The notes: generated from the letters alone by a model not told the origin. A stretch of 64,000 nt of DNA from Tianweitania aestuarii (GCF_018457165.1 NZ_JAFMNX010000002.1:434001-498000); one strand, 5' to 3'. Positions 9,281 through 17,308 are shown, counted from the first letter of the stretch. Numbers and translations: made by a program.

Positions 9281-9309
9281 ATTATAGGGGCTCTCAGTCT
9301 TTGCGCCAA
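9281..9309 (-). promoter_or_regulatory. Candidate sigma-70 promoter for clpS
   Basis: On the minus strand, TTGGCG (9304-9309) and a consensus TATAAT (9281-9286) are separated by exactly 17 bases. The predicted start of transcription near 9274 gives a leader of about 115 nt before the clpS ATG. Confidence 0.6.
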
Positions 9310-9425
9310 CAGCGGCGGGGCAAGCTCGTCTTGTTGCTGACTAGGGCAAGCCGAGCTCGGCACGCGATGGCGGCCAAGAGCCTTGCGGATCAAGCAACTA
9401 CAAAGCGTGGCTCATCCAGTTCATC

Positions 9426-9455
9426 TGACATCCTGTCAAGAAACCCGGTATGATT
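9426..9455 (+). promoter_or_regulatory. Candidate promoter for the first cold-shock gene
   Basis: CTGACA (9426-9431) and TATGAT (9450-9455) lie 18 bases apart. Transcription from near 9462 would give a leader of about 240 nt before the csp ATG, in keeping with cold-shock mRNAs. Confidence 0.4.
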
Positions 9456-9704
9456 TCAATCAAAGGTCGAACCCTTCCAAGTACTTATAGGCGGGCCCGC
9501 CTTTAGACTTTAGGTTGTACCTCTTGCCGGGCTTTTTCTTCCATGCGATAAATGCTGACGCTTAGGCATCTGCGGCTGGGGGTCCGGGAAGACCATCGTT
9601 CGCCGGCGATGACTATTTGGAAACTCGCAGGAATGCGGGAGGAAGACCGGCCGGAGGCAACACGGGCGGTTCGGTTAAAGCTTGGGACAAGGAGTTATCC
9701 CTCT

Positions 9705-9917
9705 ATGGCGCAGACTGGTACTGTGAAGTTCTTCAACGCAACGAAGGGCTTCGGCTTCATTACACCCGACGATGGCGCCAAGGATGTGTTCGTGCACATT
9801 TCAGCCGTTGAACGTTCAGGCATGCACTCTCTGACCGACGGACAGAAGATCAGCTTCGAAGTCGAACCTGATCGCATGGGCAAGGGTCCGAAGGCGGTTA
9901 ACCTGCGCCCTGCATGA
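9705..9917 (+). CDS. Cold-shock protein, CspA family (first copy)
   Basis: A 70-residue single cold-shock domain, an RNA/ssDNA chaperone. RNP1 is KGFGFIT (about 16-22) and RNP2 is VFVHIS (about 31-36). The open frame extends upstream, but the Csp fold begins at [11 protein letters not shown], and that ATG is preceded by an AAGGAG ribosome site. Its neighbour 253 bases downstream is a second copy with nearly the same sequence, so this is a tandem duplication. The two differ mainly in the C-terminal half ([22 protein letters not shown] here versus [13 protein letters not shown] in the other). Confidence 0.93.
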   Translation: MAQTGTVKFFNATKGFGFITPDDGAKDVFVHISAVERSGMHSLTDGQKISFEVEPDRMGKGPKAVNLRPA

Positions 9918-10170
9918 TGATCGGCTGAAGCCGTAATCGCGTGCAAAAAGGCGCGCGTTCCAAACCATCGGGTGCGGGGGACCTTCCCCGCGCTTGTTCG
10001 ATCGTCGCTGACGATCACGCCGGGCGGAAGCTTTTTCTTGCCGAGGCGGCTGAAATCAGCCAACACTAAGGCGCGGTGCCGCCTTGAGCCTTGTGACGGA
10101 TATTCCTGCTCGCGCCGGCGCTGACCGGGCGCATGCGTTCCGGCTGATCCACGGAACGAGGGAAGAACAG

Positions 10171-10383
10171 ATGGCACAAAGCGGAACTGTTAAATTCTTC
10201 AACGCAGAAAAGGGCTTCGGCTTCATCACGCCGGATGACGGCGGCAAGGATGTCTTCGTCCACATTTCGGCCGTGCAATCGTCTGGCCTGCCGGATCTGC
10301 AGGATGGCCAGAAGGTTCATTTCGACACCGAGCCGGACAAGCGCGGCAAAGGCCCCAAGGCCGTCAATCTGACGATCGGCTGA
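10171..10383 (+). CDS. Cold-shock protein, CspA family (second copy)
   Basis: A 70-residue cold-shock domain protein with KGFGFIT and VFVHIS RNA-binding motifs, closely similar to the gene just upstream. Start at the ATG after GAGGGAAG; the longer open frame upstream adds residues unlike the family. The 253-base spacer contains a GCGGGG/CCCCGC hairpin (about 9975-9992) without a strong T-run, so read-through from the first copy is possible. Separate long leaders suggest that each copy can also be regulated on its own. Confidence 0.93.
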   Translation: MAQSGTVKFFNAEKGFGFITPDDGGKDVFVHISAVQSSGLPDLQDGQKVHFDTEPDKRGKGPKAVNLTIG

Positions 10384-10511
10384 ACCATCTTCGCGGCGAC
10401 TGCTGCGCTTGTTTTCGAGGAACCGGCCCATTCAGCGCGCGTTCAGGTGACGCGCGCTAGGGTGTGAACCAAGCTGGTGAGTTCCTCCAAGACCGGCGCA
10501 GGAGATATGAG

Positions 10512-10967
10512 ATGAAGCGCTTCCTCAAGTCCTTTGTTTTGTCCGCGGCGGTCGCCGCAACCACCCTTTCCACCATCCCGCTCGCCCAGGCGCATGACAA
10601 TTGGCGCTATCGCGATGGCTATCGTCATCACCGCCATGACGGTCGTGACGCAGCCGTTGCAGGCATTGCCGGTCTGGCAGTGGGTGCACTGGCCGGTGCC
10701 GCCCTGGCGCAGCCGCGCCAGCGCATCATCGTCGATGACGGCTATTACGCTCCGCCGCCACCGCGCCGCGTTTACGTTCAGCCGCGCTATGAGCAGCCTC
10801 GTTACGTGCAGTCGCGTCCACAGGTCGTTTACAGCGGCGGCTACAACATCGAGCCGTGGTCGCGTGACTGGTACCGTTACTGCTCGGACCGTTATCGCAG
10901 CTTCAACCCGTCGACCGGCACCTTTGTCGGCTATGACGGCGTGACCCGGTTCTGCGAAGCCAACTGA
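10512..10967 (+). CDS. BA14K family secreted protein
   Basis: A 151-residue protein with a signal peptide ending at about residue 27 (IPLAQA/HDN). A His/Arg-rich segment is followed by a Gly/Ala-rich hydrophobic stretch (AVAGIAGLAVGALAGAALA), which may span or sit on a membrane. A Pro/Tyr-rich linker leads to the BA14K motif at the C-terminus: W-x3-WYRYCSDRYRSFNPSTGTFVG with paired cysteines. BA14K was described in Brucella as an immunoreactive lectin-like protein; its role in other rhizobia is unclear. Start set at the Met of the signal peptide, preceded by GGAGATATGAG. A strong terminator follows. Confidence 0.85.
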   Translation: MKRFLKSFVLSAAVAATTLSTIPLAQAHDNWRYRDGYRHHRHDGRDAAVAGIAGLAVGALAGAALAQPRQRIIVDDGYYAPPPPRRVYVQPRYEQPRYVQSRPQVVYSGGYNIEPWSRDWYRYCSDRYRSFNPSTGTFVGYDGVTRFCEAN

Positions 10968-10991
10968 TTTCACGAGACATCCAACAAGAAA

Positions 10992-11018
10992 CGCCGCGGT
11001 TCCAGCCGCGGCGTTTTT
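10992..11018 (+). terminator. Rho-independent terminator after the BA14K gene
   Basis: A perfect 8-bp stem CGCCGCGG/CCGCGGCG with a 6-base loop is followed directly by TTTTT. It also lies just beyond the stop of the convergent metallo-hydrolase gene. Confidence 0.85.
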
Positions 11019-11039
11019 CGTTTTCGAACCTGTTGCGTG

Positions 11040-11690
11040 TCAGCCAGCATCCGTCAGAAACTGATTGGTGCGGCGCTCTTCACCAAAGCGCCCGCCCGGA
11101 CCATGGCCGCAGATGAAGCCGATCTCATCGCCCAACGGCAGCAGCTTGGTCTTGATCGACGCAATCAGCGCAGCGTGATCGCCGCCGGGCAGATCGGTGC
11201 GCCCGATCGAGCCATTGAACAGCACATCGCCAACATGCGCGAAAGCTGCGGCGCGATTAAAGAACACGACGTGCCCCGGCGCATGGCCCGGGCAATGCAG
11301 GACCTCGAACACGTGCTCGCCGAACCCCACCGTTTCGCCTTCGGTGAGGAAGCGATCCGGCGTGCAGTTGCGCACGCTGTCCGCAACCCCGAAGCGCTGC
11401 GCCTGCATTTCGATGTTCTGGAGCAAAGGCAGATCTGCTTCATGCGGGCCAATCAGCGGCACGCCGAGCAGCTCTTTCAGTTCCATCGCGCCGCCGGCAT
11501 GGTCGATATGGCCGTGCGTGAGCCAAAGCGCCTCGACTTCGATGCCGTACTGCTCGAGCGCTTCCCTGATGCGCGGTACGTCCCCACCGGGATCGACCAC
11601 GACGCCCTTTTTCGTTTCGGCATCGAACAGGATGGTGCAGTTCTGCTGAAATGCCGTGACCGGCACGATCGCCGCGTTGAGTTGGCCCAT
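11040..11690 (-). CDS. MBL-fold metallo-hydrolase (glyoxalase II-like)
   Basis: A 216-residue metallo-beta-lactamase fold hydrolase of the GloB/GloC-like group. The zinc site THGHIDHAGG (HxHxDH), the later His in CPGHAPGH, the Asp in HVGDVLF and the final FICGHGPG make a complete two-metal ligand set. Such proteins hydrolyse S-lactoylglutathione or related thioesters. The start is the Met of MGQLNAAIVPV; the upstream open frame reads into the zinT promoter region. It is divergent from zinT, 173 bases away. Confidence 0.88.
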   Translation of the reverse strand: MGQLNAAIVPVTAFQQNCTILFDAETKKGVVVDPGGDVPRIREALEQYGIEVEALWLTHGHIDHAGGAMELKELLGVPLIGPHEADLPLLQNIEMQAQRFGVADSVRNCTPDRFLTEGETVGFGEHVFEVLHCPGHAPGHVVFFNRAAAFAHVGDVLFNGSIGRTDLPGGDHAALIASIKTKLLPLGDEIGFICGHGPGGRFGEERRTNQFLTDAG

Positions 11691-11802
11691 GCGTGATCTC
11701 CCTAGATGTTTGCACCCGGGCATAAGCTGCTTGCCGCGCGCAAACAAGTTTGCCTTCCACCACTCGCGTGAACCGCCCCCTTGCATCCCGCAAACGCAGA
11801 AT

Positions 11803-11834
11803 GTAACACCATTACGTTATGTTACACCGTAACG
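11803..11834 (+). promoter_or_regulatory. Operator-like inverted repeats upstream of zinT (putative zinc-responsive site)
   Basis: GTAACA (11803-11808) and TGTTAC (11820-11825) are exact inverted arms. A second pair, CGTTA (11815-11819) and TAACG (11830-11834), overlaps them. The AT-rich GTTATGTTAC core resembles zinc-repressor (Zur) boxes of Proteobacteria, where zinT is a typical target. It ends 29 bases before the preferred zinT start, so binding would cover the promoter. The regulator is inferred, not seen. Confidence 0.5.
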
Positions 11835-11863
11835 AACTAATTGCCCTCAACTGCGAGAGTTTC

Positions 11864-12559
11864 ATGAACCACCCCCTCGTCCGGCGCGCCGCCGCCCTCG
11901 CTCTATCATCAACGCTTCTGTTCACCGGCGCAGTCTTTGCAGCCGACAGCGGCTCTGCCTCCTCGAATGACCATGGCCACGAGCACGCCCAAGGCCACCA
12001 CCATCATCCGCAAACCGAGGAAGAAAAGAAGATTTCCTCCGGCTATTTCGAGGATGATCAGGTCAAGGAGCGCCCATTATCCAATTGGGAAGGCCACTGG
12101 CAGTCGGTTTATCCCTATATGACCGACGGCACGCTCGACCCGGTGATGGAGAAGAAGGCCAAGACCGGCGACAAGACGGCTGCGGAATACAAGGCCTATT
12201 ACGAAACCGGCTACAAAACCGATGTCGACTGGATCAGCATCGAAGGCAACGACGTCACCTTCTACAAGCAGCGCCAGCCGTCCAAGGCGACCTATGAGAG
12301 CGATGGGTTCGAGATCCTGACCTATGAAAAGGGCAATCGCGGCGTGCGCTACATCTTCAAGAAGACATCAGGTGACGATGCCGCGCCCGATTACTTCCAG
12401 TTCAGCGATCATACGATCGCTCCACGCAAGGCCGGTCACTTCCATCTTTATTTCGGAGATGATCGTGCCGCGCTTCTGGAGGAGGTCACGAACTGGCCGA
12501 CCTATTATCCCTTCGCGATGAACAAGGATCAGATCGTCGAGGAAATGCTGGCGCACTAG
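11864..12559 (+). CDS. zinT: Periplasmic zinc-binding protein ZinT (YodA)
   Basis: A 231-residue protein with a signal peptide (MNHPLVRRAAALALSSTLLFTGAVFA) and a His-rich stretch just after it (HGHEHAQGHHHH), then the ZinT lipocalin-like domain. The C-terminal family signature FSDHTIAPRKAGHFHLYFG carries the metal-binding His residues, and NWPTYYPF follows. ZinT binds Zn(II) or Cd(II) in the periplasm and hands zinc to the ZnuABC importer; no znu gene is in this window. ATG 11864 is preferred over ATG 11819, because the latter lies within the operator-like repeat and would put 15 polar residues before the signal peptide. Confidence 0.93.
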   Translation: MNHPLVRRAAALALSSTLLFTGAVFAADSGSASSNDHGHEHAQGHHHHPQTEEEKKISSGYFEDDQVKERPLSNWEGHWQSVYPYMTDGTLDPVMEKKAKTGDKTAAEYKAYYETGYKTDVDWISIEGNDVTFYKQRQPSKATYESDGFEILTYEKGNRGVRYIFKKTSGDDAAPDYFQFSDHTIAPRKAGHFHLYFGDDRAALLEEVTNWPTYYPFAMNKDQIVEEMLAH

Positions 12560-12577
12560 GCAGCGCTGAGCCTTGAA

Positions 12578-12617
12578 ACCAATGCGGCCTCCGACATCTG
12601 CCGGAGGCCGCATTGGT
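12578..12617. terminator. Convergent 16-bp hairpin between zinT and ilvE
   Basis: ACCAATGCGGCCTCCG (12578-12593) pairs perfectly with its inverse (12602-12617) around an 8-base loop, between two convergent stop codons. Neither side carries a strong T-run, so it may work as a bidirectional terminator or RNA 3'-end stabiliser. Confidence 0.65.
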
Positions 12618-12641
12618 AATGATGATAATGCAGAGTGCCGC

Positions 12642-13532
12642 TTACTCGGCGGCGATCTGCTTCGGCGTCACTTCAGCCGTGTAATCGTTCATCAGCTGCT
12701 TGCTGATTTCGCCCGGCGTGAAGCGGAATTCGCCGATCTCGGAAACCGGGGTCACTTCCGCAGCCGTGCCGGTAAGGAAGCATTCGCTGAAGGTCGACAG
12801 CTCTTCCGGCTGAATGGCACGTTCGTTGACGGTCAGGCCGCGACGCTTGGCGAGCTCGATCACGGTCTGGCGCGTGATGCCGTTCAGGAAGCAATCCGCC
12901 AAGGGCGTATGCAGCTGGCCGTCCTTGACGAAGAACACGTTGGCACCGGTGGCTTCGGCAACCTGGCCGCGCCAGTCGAGCATCAGCGCATCGGCATAGC
13001 CCTTGGCTTCCGCGGCATGCTTCGACAGCGTGCAGATCATGTAAAGGCCGGCAGCCTTGGCACGCGACGGAGCGGTGCGCGGATCCGGACGGCGATATTC
13101 TGCCATGTCCAGACGGATGCCCTTCAGCTTCTGCTCGGGGTCGAAGTAAGACGGCCACTGCCAGATGGCGATGGCGCAGTTGATGCGGTTCTTCTGCGCC
13201 GAAACGCCCATCATCTCCGAGCCGCGCCAAGCGACTGGGCGCACATAAGCGTCGCTGAAGCCCTGCTTGCGCAAAAGCTCGCGGCAGGCTTCGTTGATCA
13301 CCTGTTCCGAATAAGGAATGGTGAAGCCGAGGATCTCGGCAGAATCGTGCAAGCGCTTGGTATGCTCTTCCAGCTTGAAGATCTCGCCGCCATAAGCGCG
13401 TTCACCTTCGAAAACCGAGCTTGCATAATGCAGGCCATGCGTCAGGACGTGAACCTTGGCATCCGCCCACTTCACGAACTCACCGTTCATCCAGATAAAG
13501 CCATCCAGTTGGTCGAATGGGACCGATGCCAT
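12642..13532 (-). CDS. ilvE: Branched-chain amino acid aminotransferase
   Basis: A 296-residue PLP fold-type IV transaminase that makes the last step of Leu, Ile and Val synthesis. FEGERAYGG, the Arg-rich VRPVAWRGSE and the PLP-phosphate loop GTAAEVTPV are typical. The lysine that binds PLP lies in the YMICTLSKHAAEAKGYADALMLD region, and the ATGANVFFVKDG strand follows. The start is the Met after AGGGAGA; the longer frame extends into the promoter region. An ATCCCG/CGGGAT inverted repeat (13569-13587) sits in its leader. It is divergent from the MarR gene. Confidence 0.92.
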   Translation of the reverse strand: MASVPFDQLDGFIWMNGEFVKWADAKVHVLTHGLHYASSVFEGERAYGGEIFKLEEHTKRLHDSAEILGFTIPYSEQVINEACRELLRKQGFSDAYVRPVAWRGSEMMGVSAQKNRINCAIAIWQWPSYFDPEQKLKGIRLDMAEYRRPDPRTAPSRAKAAGLYMICTLSKHAAEAKGYADALMLDWRGQVAEATGANVFFVKDGQLHTPLADCFLNGITRQTVIELAKRRGLTVNERAIQPEELSTFSECFLTGTAAEVTPVSEIGEFRFTPGEISKQLMNDYTAEVTPKQIAAE

Positions 13533-13717
13533 GGTAATCTCCCTAGGAGCGCTTGTTATAATTGACGAATCCCGTTTGTAGCGGGATCTTATCGCGTCCA
13601 GTCTGTGTAAAGGTGGGCAACGATGAGGCAATCAAGGATGTTGCGAGAAAAATGTTCTAAAGCTGTTTTTCGTTCGCGCATCATCGATTTACTGGCAGAA
13701 AATTACCACGGTTCAGG

Positions 13718-13742
13718 TTTATGTCAACAAGGCTGACATAAA
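13718..13742 (+). promoter_or_regulatory. Perfect inverted repeat before the MarR gene (probable autoregulatory operator)
   Basis: TTTATGTCA (13718-13726) and TGACATAAA (13734-13742) are exact inverted repeats separated by 7 bases, ending 22 bases before the ATG of a MarR-family regulator. Arm length, AT-content and position are those of a MarR dimer operator. Confidence 0.65.
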
Positions 13743-13764
13743 TTTCAGGAGCAAGTTACAGACA

Positions 13765-14304
13765 ATGGCCGACACAAGCGCCCGCAGGATCAATCCCGAC
13801 GAGGAGCCTGCACGAGCACCAGAGGCGCCCGAGATCGACTGGGATCTCATCGAACTGTTCTTTTTCGCCTATCGCGACTTCACCTCCGATCCCGATCACA
13901 TGCTGGACGAGCTGGGTTTCGGCCGCGCGCATCACCGCGTCATGCACTTCATCAACCGCCGTCCGGGACTAACGGTCGCCGAGCTGCTGGACGTCCTGCA
14001 GATCACCAAGCAGAGCCTCGCCCGCGTGCTGAAGCAGCTGATCGACACCGGCCATGTCATGCAGGTGCAGGGTCCGCGCGATCGCCGGCAGCGCGAACTG
14101 CATCTAACGACGAAGGGCCGTGCATTGGCGTTGGCGCTGGCTGCGCCACAGTCCCGCCGTATCGGCCGCGCATTGGCTGACCTCAAGCCGGAGGACCGTT
14201 CAACGGTTGAACACTTCCTGAAGGAAATGGTGAATCGCGAATTCCGGCAGCAGGTGGATAATCTTGGGCAACACGAGCCTGAGTCGGCTGAGGAAAAACG
14301 ATGA
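13765..14304 (+). CDS. MarR family transcriptional regulator (PetP/LdtR-like)
   Basis: A 179-residue winged-helix regulator. The central MarR DNA-binding domain reads GLTVAELLDVLQITKQSLARVLKQLIDTGHVMQ, then the wing GPRDRRQRELHLTTKGRALA. The N-terminal 25 residues are polar and probably disordered. It overlaps the response-regulator gene by ATGA, so the two are translated together. MarR plus OmpR-type regulator pairs are known as PetP-PetR in Rhodobacter capsulatus, and the MarR homologue LdtR controls an L,D-transpeptidase in Liberibacter/Sinorhizobium. Which name applies here cannot be decided from the sequence. A perfect inverted repeat just upstream suggests autoregulation. Confidence 0.85.
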   Translation: MADTSARRINPDEEPARAPEAPEIDWDLIELFFFAYRDFTSDPDHMLDELGFGRAHHRVMHFINRRPGLTVAELLDVLQITKQSLARVLKQLIDTGHVMQVQGPRDRRQRELHLTTKGRALALALAAPQSRRIGRALADLKPEDRSTVEHFLKEMVNREFRQQVDNLGQHEPESAEEKR

Positions 14305-15005
14305 CCGAACCCGCCTTCATCCCCGATGATGATGCGCCCCACATTCTCGTGGTGGACGACGACACGCGTATCCGCACGCTGTTGAAGAAGTTCCTGGGAC
14401 AAAACGGCTTCCGCGTCACCATGGCCGCCAGCGCCACCGACGCACGCAAACTGCTCGCCGGCCTCGACTTCGATCTGATCATCCTCGATGTGATGATGCC
14501 CGGCGAAACCGGCGTCGAACTCACGCGCGCGCTTCGCGAAGAAAAGCAGGTGCCGATCCTGATGCTGACGGCTTTGTCGGAAACCGATAACCGCATCGAA
14601 GGCCTGGAAGCCGGCGCCGACGATTATCTGCCCAAGCCTTTCGATCCCCGCGAACTGCTCCTTCGCATCAGCAACATCCTGCGGCGCGGCGCACAGCCGA
14701 CGACGCCCAAGGTCGAGCAGATCGTGTTCGGACCCTACACGTTCCAGATCGCCCGACGCGAGCTCAAGCGCGCCGGCGAACCGCTCAAGCTCACCGACCG
14801 CGAGCAGGACATCCTCGTCATGTTCGCCCAGCGCGCCGGTGAAACGATCCCGCGCCACGAGCTCGTCGGCAATGACACCGAAGTCGGCGAGCGCACCATC
14901 GACGTTCAGATCAACCGCCTGCGCCGCAAGATCGAACGCGACCCGTCCAACCCGGTCTGGCTGCAAACCGTTCGCGGTATTGGTTACAGACTGAGCGTGG
15001 AATGA
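14301..15005 (+). CDS. OmpR-family response regulator
   Basis: A 234-residue two-domain regulator. The receiver domain has the acidic cluster D19-D21, the phospho-acceptor D63 in LIILDVMMPG and K112 in LPKPFD. The C-terminal winged helix (about 135-234) ends in the typical TIDVQINRLRRKIERDPSNPVWLQTVRGIGYRL. It overlaps the MarR gene upstream, and the histidine kinase begins 70 bases downstream. Its place after a MarR gene matches PetR of Rhodobacter, named for an effect on the cytochrome bc1 operon. Interestingly petABC lies in this window, 33 kb away, but a link is only a suggestion. Confidence 0.93.
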   Translation: MTEPAFIPDDDAPHILVVDDDTRIRTLLKKFLGQNGFRVTMAASATDARKLLAGLDFDLIILDVMMPGETGVELTRALREEKQVPILMLTALSETDNRIEGLEAGADDYLPKPFDPRELLLRISNILRRGAQPTTPKVEQIVFGPYTFQIARRELKRAGEPLKLTDREQDILVMFAQRAGETIPRHELVGNDTEVGERTIDVQINRLRRKIERDPSNPVWLQTVRGIGYRLSVE

Positions 15006-15075
15006 GCGCACGCGGCTTTGTGCAACCGCAGCTGATGGGCTAGAACGGCGCCTGAGAAACCGAAAACGATCGGCG

Positions 15076-16503
15076 ATGGCCTTCATCTTCCCTTTGAACA
15101 AGGACAGGTTGAAACTGCCCAAGCTGCAGATGCGCAAGCTACGTCTGTTGCCGGCCGAGCATCCCTTGTCGGTCCGGTGGCGGCGGTTCTGGCGGCAGGT
15201 TTCGCATATGATGCCGAAGCGCATCTATGCGCGCTCGCTCATCATCGTGATCGCGCCGATGATCTTGCTGCAGTCGGTGGTCGCCTTCGTGTTCATGGAG
15301 CGGCATTGGCAAACGGTGACCGTGCGCTTGTCGGAAGCCGTCGTGCGCGACATCGCCGCTATCATCGACATGACCGACACGATGACGGTGAACGGCGATT
15401 ACAGCCAGATCGTGCGGATCGCGCAGGAACGGCTCGGCCTGCGCGTGGATATCCTGCCGCCCGATCCCCTACCCGCACCCGGTCCGAAACCGTTTTTCTC
15501 CATCCTCGACGAAGCGCTGTCGAGCGAGATCAACAAGCAGATCAACCGGCCCTTCTGGATCGACACGGTCGGCAACTCCAACATCGTGGAAATCCGGGTC
15601 CAACTCGCCGATGGCGTGCTGCGCGTGTTTGCCCGCCGCAATCAGGCCTATGCCTCGAACACCCACATCTTCCTGCTGTGGATGGTCGGCACATCGCTGG
15701 TGTTGATCACCATCGCCGTTCTGTTCCTGCGCAACCAGATGCGGCCGATCCTGGCGCTGGCGGAAGCGGCCGAAAGCTTCGGCAAAGGACGACCGAACCT
15801 CGAATACCGGCCGCGCGGCGCCGAGGAAGTGCGGCGCGCCGGCATGGCGTTTATCCAGATGCGCGAACGCATCGAGCGCCAGATCGAACAGCGCACGATG
15901 ATGCTGACAGGCGTCAGCCACGATCTGCGCACCATCCTGACCCGCTTTCGGTTGCAATTGGCCTTGATGCCGCCGGTGGAGGAAAAGGAAGCGATGGACG
16001 AGGACATCGACGACATGCAGTCGATGATCGAAGGCTACATGGCATTCGCGCGCGGCGATGGCGCGGAAAGTGCCGGCGTGCTCGACCTTCAGACCTATTT
16101 CGACAAGCTCGGGGAAGAAGGGCGTTTGCGCGATCGTGCGCTGACCACCAAGCTGTCCGGCAGCCCGCTGGTGAAGGTGCGGCCGAACGACTTCCAGCGT
16201 CTTCTATCGAACCTGATCGGCAACGCCTTCCGCTATGCCAACAAGGTCGATGTGCAGGCCGTTCATACCAAGGGCTCTCTGATCGTCACCGTCGACGACG
16301 ACGGTCCGGGCGTGCCGGAAGAGCGCCGCGACGACGTGTTCAAGCCCTTCTTCCGGCTGGACGAGGCGCGCAATCTCGACAAGTCCGGCACCGGGCTCGG
16401 CCTGTCGATCGCGCGCGACATTGCCCGCTCGCATGGTGGCGATGTTACGCTTGGTGACAGCCCGCTCGGCGGTCTGCGCGCGACAATCCGGGTGCCGGCC
16501 TGA
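15076..16503 (+). CDS. EnvZ-like sensor histidine kinase
   Basis: A 475-residue membrane kinase. One transmembrane segment lies at about 50-70 and a second at about 195-217, enclosing a periplasmic sensor of roughly 125 residues. A HAMP linker leads to the H-box GVSHDLRTILTR with the phospho-acceptor H282. The ATPase domain has N-box NLIGNAFRYANK, G1 DDDGPGVP and G2 GTGLGLSIARD. The H-box has Ile where most EnvZ kinases have Pro (RTPLTR). It most likely phosphorylates the response regulator encoded just upstream. Start at ATG 15076; the first 45 residues are basic and cytoplasmic. Confidence 0.92.
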   Translation: MAFIFPLNKDRLKLPKLQMRKLRLLPAEHPLSVRWRRFWRQVSHMMPKRIYARSLIIVIAPMILLQSVVAFVFMERHWQTVTVRLSEAVVRDIAAIIDMTDTMTVNGDYSQIVRIAQERLGLRVDILPPDPLPAPGPKPFFSILDEALSSEINKQINRPFWIDTVGNSNIVEIRVQLADGVLRVFARRNQAYASNTHIFLLWMVGTSLVLITIAVLFLRNQMRPILALAEAAESFGKGRPNLEYRPRGAEEVRRAGMAFIQMRERIERQIEQRTMMLTGVSHDLRTILTRFRLQLALMPPVEEKEAMDEDIDDMQSMIEGYMAFARGDGAESAGVLDLQTYFDKLGEEGRLRDRALTTKLSGSPLVKVRPNDFQRLLSNLIGNAFRYANKVDVQAVHTKGSLIVTVDDDGPGVPEERRDDVFKPFFRLDEARNLDKSGTGLGLSIARDIARSHGGDVTLGDSPLGGLRATIRVPA

Positions 16504-16563
16504 CGGTCACGGGTTGTTAAATCTCGCTGTGACTAACTTGCCTCGTCAGGCAAGGAGAACCGC

Positions 16564-16938
16564 ATGCGATTGACGGGCAATGACGAAAACGAACCGCTGG
16601 TCGAAATGGTGTTCCGCAACGGGACACTCACCATTGTCGGTATTCTGCTGTCCTTTTCGCTGACCTTCGTCACGCAATGGGCGCATAACCCGATCCCCTG
16701 GCAGCTGGACGATCTGCCGACGCTCATCCTTCTGGGCGGGGGGATCATGCTGCAGTTCAGGGCGCTGATGATCCTTTTGCGCCATGATTGCCTGCGCCGA
16801 GCCGTTTATGACCGCGCCAGCTTCTCGTTCAAGATCGGCGTGGGCACGACCACCGCCGGCGTTTTGTCGGCCATCGTGATCGATCTGATCGAACTGATCG
16901 TCACAGGCTCAACGGCCGGTACCGCAGCCCCGATTTGA
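16564..16938 (+). CDS. Small integral membrane protein of unknown function
   Basis: A 124-residue protein with three likely transmembrane helices: TIVGILLSFSLTFVTQW (about 23-39), LPTLILLGGGIMLQFRALMILL (about 51-72) and TTTAGVLSAIVIDLIELIV (about 95-113). A loop of basic residues (RHDCLRRAVYDR) follows the second. No known family is recognised with confidence. The ribosome site AAGGAGA precedes the ATG. It lies 60 bases after the histidine kinase on the same strand and could be co-transcribed, but nothing else links it to signalling. Confidence 0.75.
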   Translation: MRLTGNDENEPLVEMVFRNGTLTIVGILLSFSLTFVTQWAHNPIPWQLDDLPTLILLGGGIMLQFRALMILLRHDCLRRAVYDRASFSFKIGVGTTTAGVLSAIVIDLIELIVTGSTAGTAAPI

Positions 16939-16948
16939 GATCAGGCGT

Positions 16949-17308
16949 CTAGAACAGCTTGCCGCCATTGGGCACGGCGCGTTCTACCGTGGTGAGAACG
17001 ACCTCACCGTCGTCATCGGGCATGCCGAGCGTGAGAACTTCCGACATGAACTTGCCGATCTGGCGCGGCGGGAAGTTGACGACGGCCAGAACCTGGCGGC
17101 CGATCAGTTCTTCGGGCTCGTAGTGTTTGGTGATCTGCGCCGAGGACTTCTTGATCCCGATCGGATCGCCGAAGTCGACCGCGATCTTGATCGCGGGCTT
17201 GCGCGCTTCGGGATAGGGCTCGGCCGACACGATCGTGCCGACGCGGATATCGACCTTCTCGAAATCGCCGAAGGCAATCTCCGGCAAGCGCTCTTTGCCC
17301 GCAGACAT
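16949..17308 (-). CDS. CsaA-like tRNA-binding domain protein
   Basis: A 119-residue single OB-fold of the tRNA-binding (EMAP II/CsaA) family: [32 protein letters not shown], then [12 protein letters not shown] and [23 protein letters not shown]. CsaA is a dimer with chaperone-like and tRNA-binding activities; a direct role in secretion has been proposed in Bacillus. The start ATG shares one base with the stop of the YbjN gene upstream (TGATG), so the two are translationally coupled. The longer open frame upstream lies in the neighbour. Confidence 0.88.
   Translation of the reverse strand: MSAGKERLPEIAFGDFEKVDIRVGTIVSAEPYPEARKPAIKIAVDFGDPIGIKKSSAQITKHYEPEELIGRQVLAVVNFPPRQIGKFMSEVLTLGMPDDDGEVVLTTVERAVPNGGKLF

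Larger units (their letters stand above)
9161..9704. other. Intergenic region between clpS and the first cold-shock gene
   Basis: These 544 bases hold no convincing gene. The half next to clpS carries the minus-strand promoter described separately. The other half contains a candidate plus-strand promoter (9426-9455), a perfect palindrome GGCGGGCCCGCC at 9490-9501, and a long untranslated leader for the cold-shock gene. Long structured 5' leaders are usual for cspA-type genes, where they act as thermosensors. Small open frames here lack ribosome sites. Confidence 0.6.

Noticed and set aside
9248-9285. TTGACA and TATTAT words on the plus strand near clpS
   Set aside because: They are 26 bases apart, too far for a sigma-70 promoter; the minus-strand match with 17-base spacing is better.
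12573-13565. 330-codon plus-strand frame opposite ilvE
   Set aside because: It mirrors ilvE, has no recognisable domain, and its start lies in the convergent hairpin.
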